Made by a program: the position numbers and the translations under genes. The notes beneath the pieces are model-generated. The model saw only the letters and a program-made list of their open reading frames with translations. It did no database searches and was not told where the DNA came from. Positions 49,576 to 59,560 of a DNA stretch of 64,000 bases are shown in pieces. Positions within the stretch are counted from its first letter, which is position 1, and every line of letters begins with the position of its first letter. The stretch is from Theocolax elegans (lineage: Eukaryota > Arthropoda > Insecta > Hymenoptera > Cerocephalidae): NCBI GenBank assembly GCA_026168455.1, contig CM047425.1, forward strand, positions 22,336,648-22,400,647, written 5' to 3'.

Positions 49576-51728
49576 TAACGCTGGCAATAAATTCTGATTG
49601 TATCAACAAAAGTTTAGCCGAGGGAAAAGGTATATAACCGTTCCAGGAAGATCGTTAATGCTCGCCACCATTTATAATGTACGCTTGTACATATATATAT
49701 ATATATACACACATTTCGAAGGGAAAAGTTTACGCGCGTACATATATATATATATATATCAGGTGTATACGCGTGTGCGGTAGATACGTATATAAAAAAC
49801 TAAATATTTAATATAGAAATGCGCATCGGAACTATAGGTGTACAGTAGTAAAGACTTGGTTCACCCGCATCCGATCATCGGTTTGCGAGTCTAGATTATT
49901 TAACGTAAAATATAGAAAAAGCGCGGAGAAGGTACGGATTGAAAGTGTTTTCGCACTAGACTCTGTCTTTGAATCGGTTATTTATTTACCGCAAATGTGT
50001 AGTTTTCTTTCCTTGAGTCACGAGTCGCGAGGCTCTCGGTGCATTATGCACGGGTTCCTGGAACGCATCGGACATAGGAAATTATCCGTTTCATTCACCT
50101 ACCAAGGGGTTATATACCTTGCGCTACAAGCGGTTATTATCGCTTGTCAGTTTAGTTAATCGAGATTCACTCCTTTTGTATTACCTGCATTATAGACTCG
50201 CTTTGCCTTGTTAATGCACATTTATATACTTGATTACTTGTCGCTTACCGCGTTAATTGTTTTCGATTATTCTTTCTGCCTTTTTTTTTCTTTTTTCATT
50301 ATTTATGCGTCACTCGTAATCGATTCTTATTCATTTATATATTACTTTGCACTGCCCTCTTACTAATGTGTAACGAATTTCATTTTTTTTTATCCGGATG
50401 TGTATTTGTATAAAGATTATGGAAACTTTGAAGCGTATGTATACATCCTATCGGAATAGCCGATTTTAAGAAAAGAAATTTTGTATATTCTCGCGATTCG
50501 TCGCACTGATTTTTTTCCCACCTAATTTAAAAACTACAATTCTAACTAACTAACAGCGTGCAAATTAAAAATTAAAATCGTAATTATTTGTTCATTCGAT
50601 TTTCTATATCGTATTTGTCTACAAGATCAATTTGATTGGATTATCGATTTCATTGAGATTTAAACTAAATTATTTGTGGGTTTAGATATAATTGACGTAT
50701 ATTCTTACTAGCCGTATTTTTACTATACAAAGCTCCGCCCACATTGTTTACTCGTCTTTACCGATATTTTCTTTAACTCGACTTCCTGATAAGAGTGTAG
50801 AATATTATTCTGCGTATGCAGTATATACCACGTCCTACGGTCTGATACACTAATTTGAATAATTGGTACTATTCGAACGATCAGTCCGAGAATTTTCATC
50901 GAAGAGAAAATAATGTAATTATTTTAAATAATATATGTTATTTAGATTGGGTTGCGCAATGTATTGGTAATAATTGCTAAATTTAATTAAAACATATCGT
51001 ACAATTCTGTAAATATATCATTCTAAGACATATTCTTGCGATCATTTCGCAACGTATATACAGTATTTCCTTTAATTTGTATATACAACTCGCTACTTTG
51101 CGCGCATTTTTAATCGTAACAGATTTTAATTTAGATGGGATTTATATAATAATTGACATTATTATCTTTCTTAAAATACTAATAATTTTCAAAGAGCGTT
51201 GTCATTATTTATCATAAAAAATAAGTTTAACATTCTACGCGTAATTATTTATTTATAATTATATATACAAGAGACATATGTATAATTCGATATTACTAAT
51301 TTATGGATTTAAAAAAAAGAGAATTTTTTTTCCGGAATAATTAAAAATCCAAGTTATACACCGTCATTGCCTACGCACGTTAAAATATTTAATACATATT
51401 GGCAGCATATGCCTGCTTACAGGCAATTTATGCAAATATTAAATGCATCGATGTAAGAGAATAATACAGGTAGAGATTCTCTGTAAAATATAATGTATTT
51501 TTTAATAAGTCTAGAGAGATGTTTGTGATTTATTCATAATTGGAATCGTGATGCGGGAAAAGTATAATTGTTGATAACAACAAAACGTACAACAGCCTTG
51601 TGAATATGGTGTATATTGTAAAAAAAAGAAAAACGTGAGTGCTCCCATTTCATTTGTCGCGAAGGATAAAAAATGCCGAAAAATTCGGCGGGTAAGATGT
51701 AATTAATAAACCCAGTGAGCAGGTGAGA
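49576..51728. other. AT-rich spacer up to the retrotransposon 3' end
   Basis: Holds two (TA)n tracts (49691-49707 and 49742-49759), each preceded by GTACATA. No gene recognised. Confidence 0.45.
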
Positions 51729-51748
51729 GATTGATTGATTGATTGATA
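51729..51748 (-). repeat. retrotransposon 3' tail, (ATTG/ATCA)n
   Basis: About four to five GATT/ATTG units, reading as TCAA repeats on the element's sense strand. They abut the last unique bases and mark the reverse-transcription start. CR1-group elements commonly end in short tandem repeats instead of poly(A). Confidence 0.75.
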
Positions 51749-51951
51749 ATAGTTTATTTCAGCCTTTGGGTATAACCCTGTCTGGCTGTGGAGACTTACA
51801 AAATAGTACAAAAGTAAAATAAATGAGTAGCAATACAGTGCAATACAGATAATTAATTAAATATAAAGTACAAAATAGTAGTTATTGTATGAAAAAATAA
51901 GTAAATATAAATGAAGAATTTAATGTGATGCTCGGATTGATTTGCAGTGGT

Positions 51952-54900
51952 TTAAGTAATTATACCCTCGCGTATAACTCTGCTATTCCAGTCATTTTTG
52001 TCACGCTTTAAAAGTTCGCTGAAAAGTTTGGTTTTGAAGCTATTTAAATTTAACGGGTCGAAGTCTATATCCTCCAGTGAGTTTATAATTTGAGACGCTG
52101 TGACAAGAAAAGAACGATTCCAAGCTTCCGTGCGGGGTGGTGTATACATGAGATACTGAGGTTTAAGACGAGAGGACCTGCGAACGATATTGGTGTCGAC
52201 CTGGAGAAAACGTTCGATTAAATATGCTGGATTTTTATAGCTAAGACATGAGAAAGCCAGTGAGCCAATAACGTACTCGCGCCTTCTTTTAGCAGATAGC
52301 CACCCTAATTCAAGTCGGTGCGGGGTAACATGTCCACGTCTTGGAATGTTACCATGGACAAACCTAACACAGGCATTTAGGAGCCGCTGCATTTTTAAAT
52401 CGCGAGTAGAGTCCAAGTCATGATAGACTGCACATGCATAATTAAAATGAGGAAAGATTAAGGTTTCCACCAACATTTTCCTCAATTCTCTGGAGAGCCT
52501 ATTTTTGTTGAAGCGAAGCAGGTGAAGCATACAGTGTACCTTCCTCGATATGTGTCGAACTTGCTTATCCCAATCCAGTGAGGGAGTTAGCCAAACTCCC
52601 AAATTTAAAACTTCAGTAGAATAATTTATAGGTGTGTCGAGGACAGTCACTTTCGGGAGGTCAGAAGAGAGCAATCTACCAATATATTGATGGCTGCCCA
52701 GTAAAATAGCTTGGGTTTTTTTTGCATTTAGCTGCAATCCATTTTGAGCTGCCCATGAAACAATCGAATTGATGTTAAGCTGGATGGAATCAATACCATG
52801 ATTTATATCCCTTGGAGAGACATGAGTATAAATTTGAGTATCGTCAGCGAATATCATGTATTTACACTCAGCAGTCAGCACATTTGGCAGATCATTTATA
52901 AATAAAGAAAACAACAGAGAGCCTAGGACACTGCCTTGGGGGACACCCGCCATCGTTTTGAGCCAGTTTGAGGTCCTGCCAGTGCCGTCGGTAACTGCTT
53001 GAACTCTGTTCCGTAAGTAACTAAAGAACCACATGATTACATGGTTGGAGCAGTTTATGGTTTTCAGTTTGTACAGAAGACGCTCATGAGGCAAGGTATC
53101 AAAGGCTTTAGAAAAATCCAACAGTATAAGTATAGTGACCATTCCCCTATCGATAGCAGCACGTACATCGTCAGTTATGCCAAGAAGGGCTGTTTGGGTA
53201 CTGTGCCCACTTCTGAAACCGGCCTGTCTTGAAATCAGTATATTATGAGATTCTACATAGTTAGAAATTTGATTGTGAATACATTTTTCAAGAAGTTTTG
53301 ACATCTCTGGTAACTGTGCAATGGGACGGGTATCACTAGGTGAGATCATGCTTGTAGTTTTTGCTATTGGAAGAAGAAGAGCTTGTTTCCAATCCGTAGG
53401 AAATATGGCCGACGATAACGATAAATTAAATAAATTGGCAAGCTCGGTAATCAGTGGCGGAGCAACAAGTTTGAGCATGGCTGAGGATATGCTATCTCTT
53501 CCCATTCCTTTGGAAGTAGAGTTCCTAATAACGGTTAAAATCTCAGTCTCAGTAATTGATTTAAAGTCAAAACAAGATTGAATCTCCCGATTGTATGGCA
53601 TCGCAAGGATGGCGGTTAATTTCTCAGAATTGCAATAATTTTCGCACTGAGAGATAGCAGCATAGTGGGAGTTTAGCTCATCTGGAGAGAAGTAGTTAAG
53701 AGGAGACGGTTTGTTATTTTGGGCGATTCCTAATTTACGGAATTCGCACCATTTAGCTCTCGTGTCAGGGGCTGTCCTCAGTCGATCTTCGAAAAAATTG
53801 TTTTTGTCTGTGTCAAGTTTATTACTCACGACACGACGCAACTCTTTGTATTTTAGTATGTCAACTGACCGGGAGTAATATTTGGCGATCTTGTAAGCCT
53901 TGTCTCTTTCTTTCATTTTTAACCGTAGCTCACGTGAAACCCAGGGTTTCCTTTTGGGTTTGTAAACGACACTACGTACTGGAGCATGCAGGTTGAACGC
54001 TTTAGTGATACAGCATTCGATACGTCGAAGTAAGGTATCTACACTTGGCCGGATATGTTCACAGTCAGAGTTTACACTAGTAAGAGCATTTGAGTTGGTT
54101 AACTCTGAATCTAATTCTAATTCTGAATTTAAATTTAAATTTAATTCTAAGCTTAATTCTAAGTTTAAACCTAAATCTATACCTAAATCTATACCAGTAG
54201 TAGTAGGACAGTCATCGAAGGAATTAATGAAATCGGTGAAATCCTTATGTAAATCGAGAGTGTTTATATTCTTAAGATCACGAAAACTCAGTGGATTTGC
54301 AGATTTAGCAGGTGGTGAAATATCGTAGTCAAGTTCAATAAAGTCATGACCAGCAGCAAAAGGAGACTCAGACTTTCGATATTCGATGAGAAAATTAATA
54401 TCCTTAAGGATAAAAAGATCAAGCCACGTATCCGAAATACGTGAACGATCACGAAACATTGCATGGTGGGTGGGTTTTGAAGGCACAAGATGAAGAGCAA
54501 GTAATTCCAACTGAGAGTGCATGAACAAAGAATCGCTATTTCTAACATCCATATTAATATTGAAGTCACCGGTTATTATAATATGAGTATATTTAGGGAG
54601 AAGAGTTTCAAGTGAATCAAAAAATTGGACAGGGTAGGCAGCATGGGGTCTTCTATAGACAACAGCAACCAGAAGTTTAGTACAAAATAACTTTATTTCG
54701 ACAATTATAAATTCAGGGGTATTATTAAAAACTGGATCGCTATTGGAGATGATAGAACTATTGTAACAATTTTTGACATAAAGCGCAACGCCACCGCCAG
54801 CTTTGCCTACTCTGTCTAGACGATGAAGATTAAATCCATCTAGGCTTATCGACGAATCAAGATCATTTTCTGTAAGAAAAGTTTCAGTGATTCCTAGGAT

Positions 54901-55026
54901 ATCATAATTTTTTAATTGACATTGTGCTTCGAGAATATTAAAATTAGTTTTAAGTCGATTTATATTTATGTGGCCGATGGAAAGATGTGAACCGGTAGAT
55001 GATATTCGAGACTGTCCTGGGAGATG
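51952..55026 (-). CDS. CR1-group ORF2: AP endonuclease - reverse transcriptase
   Basis: The polyprotein nicks target DNA and reverse-transcribes the element RNA at the nick. The open frame is 1024 codons long counted from the codon after the ORF1 stop, and continuous to the stop at 51952. The endonuclease comes first: HININRL, GITETFL, a GGGVALYV stretch, VVYRRP, GDFNIN and a final AGHDF. The reverse transcriptase follows: ARP-like RPIAQLPEMSKL, AGFRSGHST, LDFSKAFD (first catalytic Asp), GVPQGSVLG and FADD (catalytic Asp pair), then QLNAKKT. A C-terminal thumb/connection region ends the protein. The first in-frame ATG (54552) lies inside the endonuclease, just after GDFNIN, and would remove most of that domain. 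I therefore place the start at the ORF1 stop, reached by readthrough or another non-AUG route. The linker carries an unusual Leu/Glu/Asn repeat (codons from 54105-54194). Confidence 0.9.
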   Translation of the reverse strand, partial: HLPGQSRISSTGSHLSIGHININRLKTNFNILEAQCQLKNYDILGITETFLTENDLDSSISLDGFNLHRLDRVGKAGGGVALYVKNCYNSSIISNSDPVFNNTPEFIIVEIKLFCTKLLVAVVYRRPHAAYPVQFFDSLETLLPKYTHIIITGDFNINMDVRNSDSLFMHSQLELLALHLVPSKPTHHAMFRDRSRISDTWLDLFILKDINFLIEYRKSESPFAAGHDFIELDYDISPPAKSANPLSFRDLKNINTLDLHKDFTDFINSFDDCPTTTGIDLGIDLGLNLELSLELNLNLNSELELDSELTNSNALTSVNSDCEHIRPSVDTLLRRIECCITKAFNLHAPVRSVVYKPKRKPWVSRELRLKMKERDKAYKIAKYYSRSVDILKYKELRRVVSNKLDTDKNNFFEDRLRTAPDTRAKWCEFRKLGIAQNNKPSPLNYFSPDELNSHYAAISQCENYCNSEKLTAILAMPYNREIQSCFDFKSITETEILTVIRNSTSKGMGRDSISSAMLKLVAPPLITELANLFNLSLSSAIFPTDWKQALLLPIAKTTSMISPSDTRPIAQLPEMSKLLEKCIHNQISNYVESHNILISRQAGFRSGHSTQTALLGITDDVRAAIDRGMVTILILLDFSKAFDTLPHERLLYKLKTINCSNHVIMWFFSYLRNRVQAVTDGTGRTSNWLKTMAGVPQGSVLGSLLFSLFINDLPNVLTAECKYMIFADDTQIYTHVSPRDINHGIDSIQLNINSIVSWAAQNGLQLNAKKTQAILLGSHQYIGRLLSSDLPKVTVLDTPINYSTEVLNLGVWLTPSLDWDKQVRHISRKVHCMLHLLRFNKNRLSRELRKMLVETLIFPHFNYACAVYHDLDSTRDLKMQRLLNACVRFVHGNIPRRGHVTPHRLELGWLSAKRRREYVIGSLAFSCLSYKNPAYLIERFLQVDTNIVRRSSRLKPQYLMYTPPRTEAWNRSFLVTASQIINSLEDIDFDPLNLNSFKTKLFSELLKRDKNDWNSRVIREGIIT
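54105..54194 (-). repeat. in-frame ~6-bp tandem repeat inside ORF2 linker
   Basis: About fifteen drifting hexamers of the type TCTAAT / TTTAAA / CTAAAT. On the coding strand they give an alternating Leu/Ile with Glu/Asn/Asp string (about residues 120-152 after the internal Met). Because the unit is a multiple of three, expansion preserves the frame. Confidence 0.85.
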
Positions 55027-56160
55027 TCAAGGTTGTTGCGATGGAATGCCTGGGTTTGTTTTGATAGTGGGGAGTGAATCTAAATCAGAATCACTGCGAA
55101 TCGGTATGAGAGGTGATTTGACTGATTTGCGCATACAAACCACTAGATTGCGTACCACTGGTCTAAAATAACCCTTATCTCTCGCTACTTGTTTCGCTCT
55201 TTTTTCAAGTAAGTAGACGTCTCGAGGCCAAATTGGGGAAACAAAGATCTTGGTGTTATCACCCATTCCGAAAATAGAGGCGGCTGACTGGTTTCTGAGC
55301 ACAGCTGTTTTGGATATAATTAGGTCTCTAACAGTAGGTGAGGTAAGTTGGATGACTATAGCCCAGTCCTTGATGTTTACAGCTGTTTGGCTAGTAGAGG
55401 CGTCGACAGTATTGGTTTTGTTTTTGGGTACTTCCCATACGCGTGCGACCATCACTTGCGAAATAAGGGATGCCAGACCCATAATAGAGAGAAGGCGATG
55501 TACAATCTGTTCGGGTAAAAGTTCTAAACCCAAAGGTAAACCGGATATTTTGATTTCACACGAGTCTGACAGGGTGTGTGCGTTGTTTATGGCTTCTAAG
55601 TCGGATCGCAATTCGGCAATATCATTTTGAATAGTCGTTTGGGTATCGCTAATGAGCGAACGAACCGAAGCTACTTCGTTAGAAATATCGTCGAAACGTT
55701 TGTTAATGTTCTTTTGGAACTCTAAAAACCACAAGGGTGCAACCGAGTCAGTATTATCTTGATGCATGACGATATTACTATGAAGTCTACTACTTTTCTC
55801 TTTCAAAAGTGCGAGCTTCGAGGAGTGAACAATATTAGGTGTAGATTTTATACAACGAGTTTTGATCGTCTGAGAAAAGCTAGGAGTATTTGGAGGCGTC
55901 TTGCGCTTGCTAGATGAAGTAGTAGTATGAGTGAGGTGGGACGACGCACTATTCGAACGCGATATATCTAAGCCTAAATTTAAGTTATTAGTAAAACGCA
56001 AACAATAACTATCGTGACACCGTACAAGTGAGGCGTCGAGCGATCCAAGTGGATTTACGCAACTTAAGTGCAAGAGTCGGCTACACACTACGCACTCAGT
56101 ACATTGACTAGTATCGAGGTTTATTAATTCACCGCAGAGCGGGCAGTGGGGAGCGTTCAT
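55027..56160 (-). CDS. CR1-group ORF1: PHD-like finger, coiled coil, FP-like C-terminus
   Basis: A 377-residue protein expected to bind element RNA and form the ribonucleoprotein. The N-terminus fits a C4HC3 PHD-like finger: Cys6, Cys9, Cys23, Cys26, His31, Cys34, Cys48 and Cys53. The last Cys spacing is four instead of the usual two. A Ser/Thr-rich basic linker (about 65-130) follows. Next is a heptad-rich segment (about 144-193) likely to form a coiled coil for multimerisation. The region 200-365 starts with an EIKISGLP strand and ends with an AKQVARDKGY...VRN...VCMRKS...SPLIPIRSDSDL pattern, which resembles the C-terminal domain shared with baculovirus FP proteins in many insect retroelement ORF1s. 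That assignment is from memory of the family pattern. It ends in TGA, in frame with ORF2. The start ATG at 56160 is the first of the open frame. Confidence 0.85.
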   Translation of the reverse strand: MNAPHCPLCGELINLDTSQCTECVVCSRLLHLSCVNPLGSLDASLVRCHDSYCLRFTNNLNLGLDISRSNSASSHLTHTTTSSSKRKTPPNTPSFSQTIKTRCIKSTPNIVHSSKLALLKEKSSRLHSNIVMHQDNTDSVAPLWFLEFQKNINKRFDDISNEVASVRSLISDTQTTIQNDIAELRSDLEAINNAHTLSDSCEIKISGLPLGLELLPEQIVHRLLSIMGLASLISQVMVARVWEVPKNKTNTVDASTSQTAVNIKDWAIVIQLTSPTVRDLIISKTAVLRNQSAASIFGMGDNTKIFVSPIWPRDVYLLEKRAKQVARDKGYFRPVVRNLVVCMRKSVKSPLIPIRSDSDLDSLPTIKTNPGIPSQQP

Positions 56161-56290
56161 ACTCCACGCATCGGTACTGCCGATAATAAACGGAGTTTAA
56201 CAGTGTACAGTATAGATAGATATAGTACTCCGCGCGACATCTAGCGGATAAAATTGAACTAGCAGACCGGGACGCGCTCTGCCGCCGTCG
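56161..56290 (-). promoter_or_regulatory. retrotransposon 5' leader / internal promoter region
   Basis: Upstream of the ORF1 ATG on the minus strand. It includes a CpG-rich segment and, at 56231-56247, CCGCTAGATGTCGCGCG (minus sense), which resembles a CTCF core. Non-LTR elements need a downstream-acting promoter here. Its exact start is not defined. Confidence 0.4.
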
Positions 56291-56640
56291 GTAATCGCTA
56301 TAACCACGTGTAGATTTAACCTAAAAATATTTCGCAAGCTTAACCTAAGAGTCACTTTAAAAACAACACAACGTATAAAGTTTATTTAAATTTAATTGAA
56401 CACTCCTTGTTTCTCCGGGCTCGAGGTAGATTAATGATGTATAGACGATGTAGCGTTTAACTGCGTGCGAAAAGACATAACCTCAAAATGTCAGCGGTGC
56501 AATTGGAAGGGTCACTCACGGCCAATATAGTGCATTTGGAGTGCACTAGAATAAGCGAAAGCTAGTTGGCCTTTGCGAGGACTCCTCCTGAAAAAAATTG
56601 CGACTCCGTGGAGTACAATGCGCTATTAATAACAAATTTT
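56291..56640. other. spacer flanking retrotransposon 5' end
   Basis: Mixed composition with no recognised feature. Part of it could still belong to the element. Confidence 0.35.
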
Positions 56641-56676
56641 CATGAAGCGCTATAGTAGTTGCTGCAATCGCTTACC

Positions 56677-56680
<4 letters not shown>

Positions 56681-56709
<29 letters not shown>
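56681..56709. repeat. (GA)n microsatellite
   Basis: Pure GA run of about 14 units. Confidence 0.9.
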
Positions 56710-56713
<4 letters not shown>

Positions 56714-57185
56714 GAAAACCCTGGAAGCACGTTTCGAAGGGTTAAAGAGTCAACGCTCGGTAAGGAGCGCACGGTACACGAGTATCGCAGAGCGCCACAG
56801 CACCAACAGAAGCAGCAGCAGCAGTGCCCTTTTATTAATACGCATAGTGAAAGATAAACAAGCCAGACATCCGAGCACAGGCAACCAAGTACGACTTGAA
56901 GTACCACGAGGAGGGAGCGAGAAAGAGAGACAAGAATCACCAGCACTTCCGGCTTTCGTCATTGTTCTTCCCAAGCCGGCGATGCACTCGCTCACACTCG
57001 CGTACACGTAGACACACGCACGCACATGCACACACTTCTTAGGAGAACCGAGACCGGAAGCCTATGCCACTCGCTCGTTAGAATTTACGTGTGTTTTTTT
57101 TTCTTTTTCTTTTTTTTTGCAACGACGATGAGAAAAATGCACCGCGGATTAATGGAACGAGCCTCCGCGCCTCCCTCTCCCTCTA

Positions 57186-57197
57186 TCGCTCTCTCTT

Positions 57198-57242
<45 letters not shown>
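57186..57242. repeat. (CT)n microsatellite
   Basis: CT repeat with two TTT-type interruptions. Confidence 0.9.
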
Positions 57243-57245
<3 letters not shown>

Positions 57246-57330
57246 AATTGTTGCTGGTAAATTATATCATTAGGCTCTTTATTCGCAATCCCGACTCTTC
57301 TCTCTCTTTCTCTCTCTCGGTTGGATTGAT

Positions 57331-59000
57331 TTCACGTCGAATGTGTGAGAAAATTGTATTACCATTTGGTATGGCAGGGGATGCCTTTTTTGCGGGTACC
57401 TCGAGGCAAAAATTTACTCGGATTGTCGTTTGCAGTTTCTAAGCGAATGGGAACTTTTTAATAACCCAGAGGGATCTTAGAATAGGCTGTACGTACCCCT
57501 TTTTCTTTAAATTTTCGACGCTTTTTCTTCAATTGCTAACCGGATATCCCGTGGATATATTAATTTAACTTTTCGAGACTACGAAATTGTCGAGCAAATT
57601 GGTTACCGGAATTAATAATCGCTTTTACTCAGTATCTGTACCAGTAGTTTTTATATATCTTTCGCATTTACTTCCTACTTTAATAATATTATTCCAATAA
57701 ATTAATAGTGACACTCGTTAATTAATTATCAATGTTACACAGTTTCGTGCCCTCTTTTTCATACCTCGAAATCGATTCAAATAATAATTTATGGCGTATA
57801 CCAACTAAAGCTTAGAAATATTTAATTTAATATTTTATAAACACAATTGAATATATCTTGAAATTTTTCATCTCGTCTTTAGCGAAAAATATTCGAATCA
57901 AAAGTATTAACGTTTGTTTAAATACAATTATATTGTAAATCGTTTGAACATTTCCAAATTATTAAAAAGTTAAATGATTCTTTACGTTAATGGCTCGTTT
58001 AACATGTCAAGCTAAAAACATCCAAGTAAAATCCATATACGTAATACGGATAGGTCGTTTAAAATTAATCAGCTTACATTATCGGCAATCATCTAATTAC
58101 GTCGAATATATACATTTTTAATAACCAACTTTGCGAATTTAAAAATTAATTTATCATCCGCTCGTACGAGAGTATATATGTGTATATATATATACATATA
58201 TATAGACGTATACCTACGAATTTGTTAAACGAAAATTCTTCTGTCCGAATTCCAGATAATATAATCCTTTTCCTATAATAAGTATATTTTGCTGGTTTAT
58301 TGAATTGAAGGCTAAAAGCAAAAAGCTTATTTCCAATTTCTATTTTAGGTTTATTGAGTTTCTTCGTGTTGTACGAGCCGGGCAAGGTTATTGGAAAATG
58401 AGAAAATTTATTTAATTTTCGATACGCTCGAGTTCGATGCACTTGGCAAAAAAATACGGGAAGAAAAAAATCGAAACATCGGCATTTCGATCGGATCTAA
58501 CGGATTCGGTTAACCGAAAAAATTCCAAACCCGGGATCCTCTTCCCCACCCTCGCGGCGTCTCTCTCGTTTACAAAATAGTCTCGGGAGTCTGCGCGCAT
58601 CGCAACAAAACTTTCTTTTATCTAAAATTACTTGTTATATATACCATTATTAAAATCGGTGTATTCATAAAATTAATATGAAAAACAACTTTCGTTATTA
58701 AAGAAAAAAAATTAAAAAAAAAAAGACGCAAACTTGGGGAAGTTTAAATTATTATTAACTTGAAACCTTCTATCGCGATTACCCTGGAGTAACGGCCCAG
58801 AATATTTCCTCGAATATAATAAAGGAATTATTATATAATACCTTGAAATCGGTATAAAATTTTAATATGCTTGAATTTTCTTAAATTCATCCTTCGTCGC
58901 AATATAATCATTGAAGAAAAAAAAACAAATTGTATTGAAAAAATTAAAGTAACGTAGTCGATTGAGTCAAGTAAAGTAAATTAAGAGAAAATAAAAGGAA
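57331..59000. other. AT-rich spacer
   Basis: Contains a TA-rich tract (58170-58204) preceded by the palindrome CTCGTACGAG (58161-58170), and a slightly GC-richer patch at 58430-58600. No gene recognised. Confidence 0.4.
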
Positions 59001-59560
59001 GATCAAAGCTGTAAAATGCGCATCTATCGATCTAGCGTTAGCATCGCGTTGCGCGAACCATCGAGAAACCTCAGAAGGATTCGCTCAATCGAAGAAACTC
59101 GAAACCTCGCCTATAGAAACATATATATGTATCTGGCGTGTTCCCTTTTTTTGCCCAGAAAAATAATCCGTATAGTTTGGGTGCGCTCAAAACTTTCCTT
59201 TATCCGAAATCGTCACGTACGTTCGACGAAATTTTATATTTCATGCTCGAAAAACCCGAGGCTGAAAAGTACCAGGGAAACGGCAGTTGCGCGCGAATAA
59301 GAAAGCAGACGCGGATTTTAGGTTTCGGACGAAAAAAGATACGGATTCGGGCACAAGAGAGAGAGAGAGAGAGAGAAAGAGACAGAGAGAGAATAAAAAA
59401 ACACCGTCACTCGTACGAGAGTGACGAAACTTGGAAGGCGTGAAAAATGTGCCGGTCATTCCATCGTTTGCGCAAAAGACGCAAAACTCGGCTCTCTGTA
59501 TACACATCGAACGAATTGACCCTTTTTTCATTATTTTATAAATCTCGCGGCGCGCTTACA
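59001..59560. promoter_or_regulatory. GC-richer block with (GA)n and 8-bp hairpin
   Basis: A GA microsatellite at 59356-59393 is followed by a perfect hairpin, CGTCACTC / GAGTGACG, with a six-base loop at 59405-59426. Overlapping frames of 94-101 codons on both strands show no domain. Confidence 0.25.
59356..59393. repeat. (GA)n microsatellite
   Basis: GA repeat with AAA and ACA interruptions near its right end. Confidence 0.9.

Larger units (their letters stand above)
51729..56290 (-). mobile_element. full-length CR1-group non-LTR retrotransposon
   Basis: Read on the minus strand: a short 5' leader, ORF1 (55027-56160), ORF2 (51952-55026), a 3' UTR of about 220 bp, AATAAA at 51753-51758, and a terminal tetranucleotide repeat. 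There is no LTR. The PHD-like finger plus coiled coil in ORF1, an N-terminal AP endonuclease in ORF2, and the microsatellite-type 3' end point to the CR1 group (CR1/Kiri/L2/Daphne-like). The exact clade cannot be fixed by eye. No frameshift was found, only one in-frame TGA between the ORFs, so the insertion looks young. The 5' boundary near 56290 is approximate, and no target duplication was identified. Confidence 0.85.
56641..57330. promoter_or_regulatory. GC-richer island bounded by (GA)n and (CT)n
   Basis: A (GA)n tract (56681-56709) and a long (CT)n tract (57186-57242) flank a CpG-containing block with a CAGCAG run (56810-56823). Frames on both strands are microsatellite-driven. Confidence 0.3.

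Noticed and set aside
51952..54552. Treating the ATG at 54552 as the true ORF2 start
   Set aside because: It would cut off the AP-endonuclease motifs that are open and in frame directly upstream.
53041..54569. Plus- and minus-strand frames overlapping ORF2 in other phases
   Set aside because: Shadows of the reverse-transcriptase frame.
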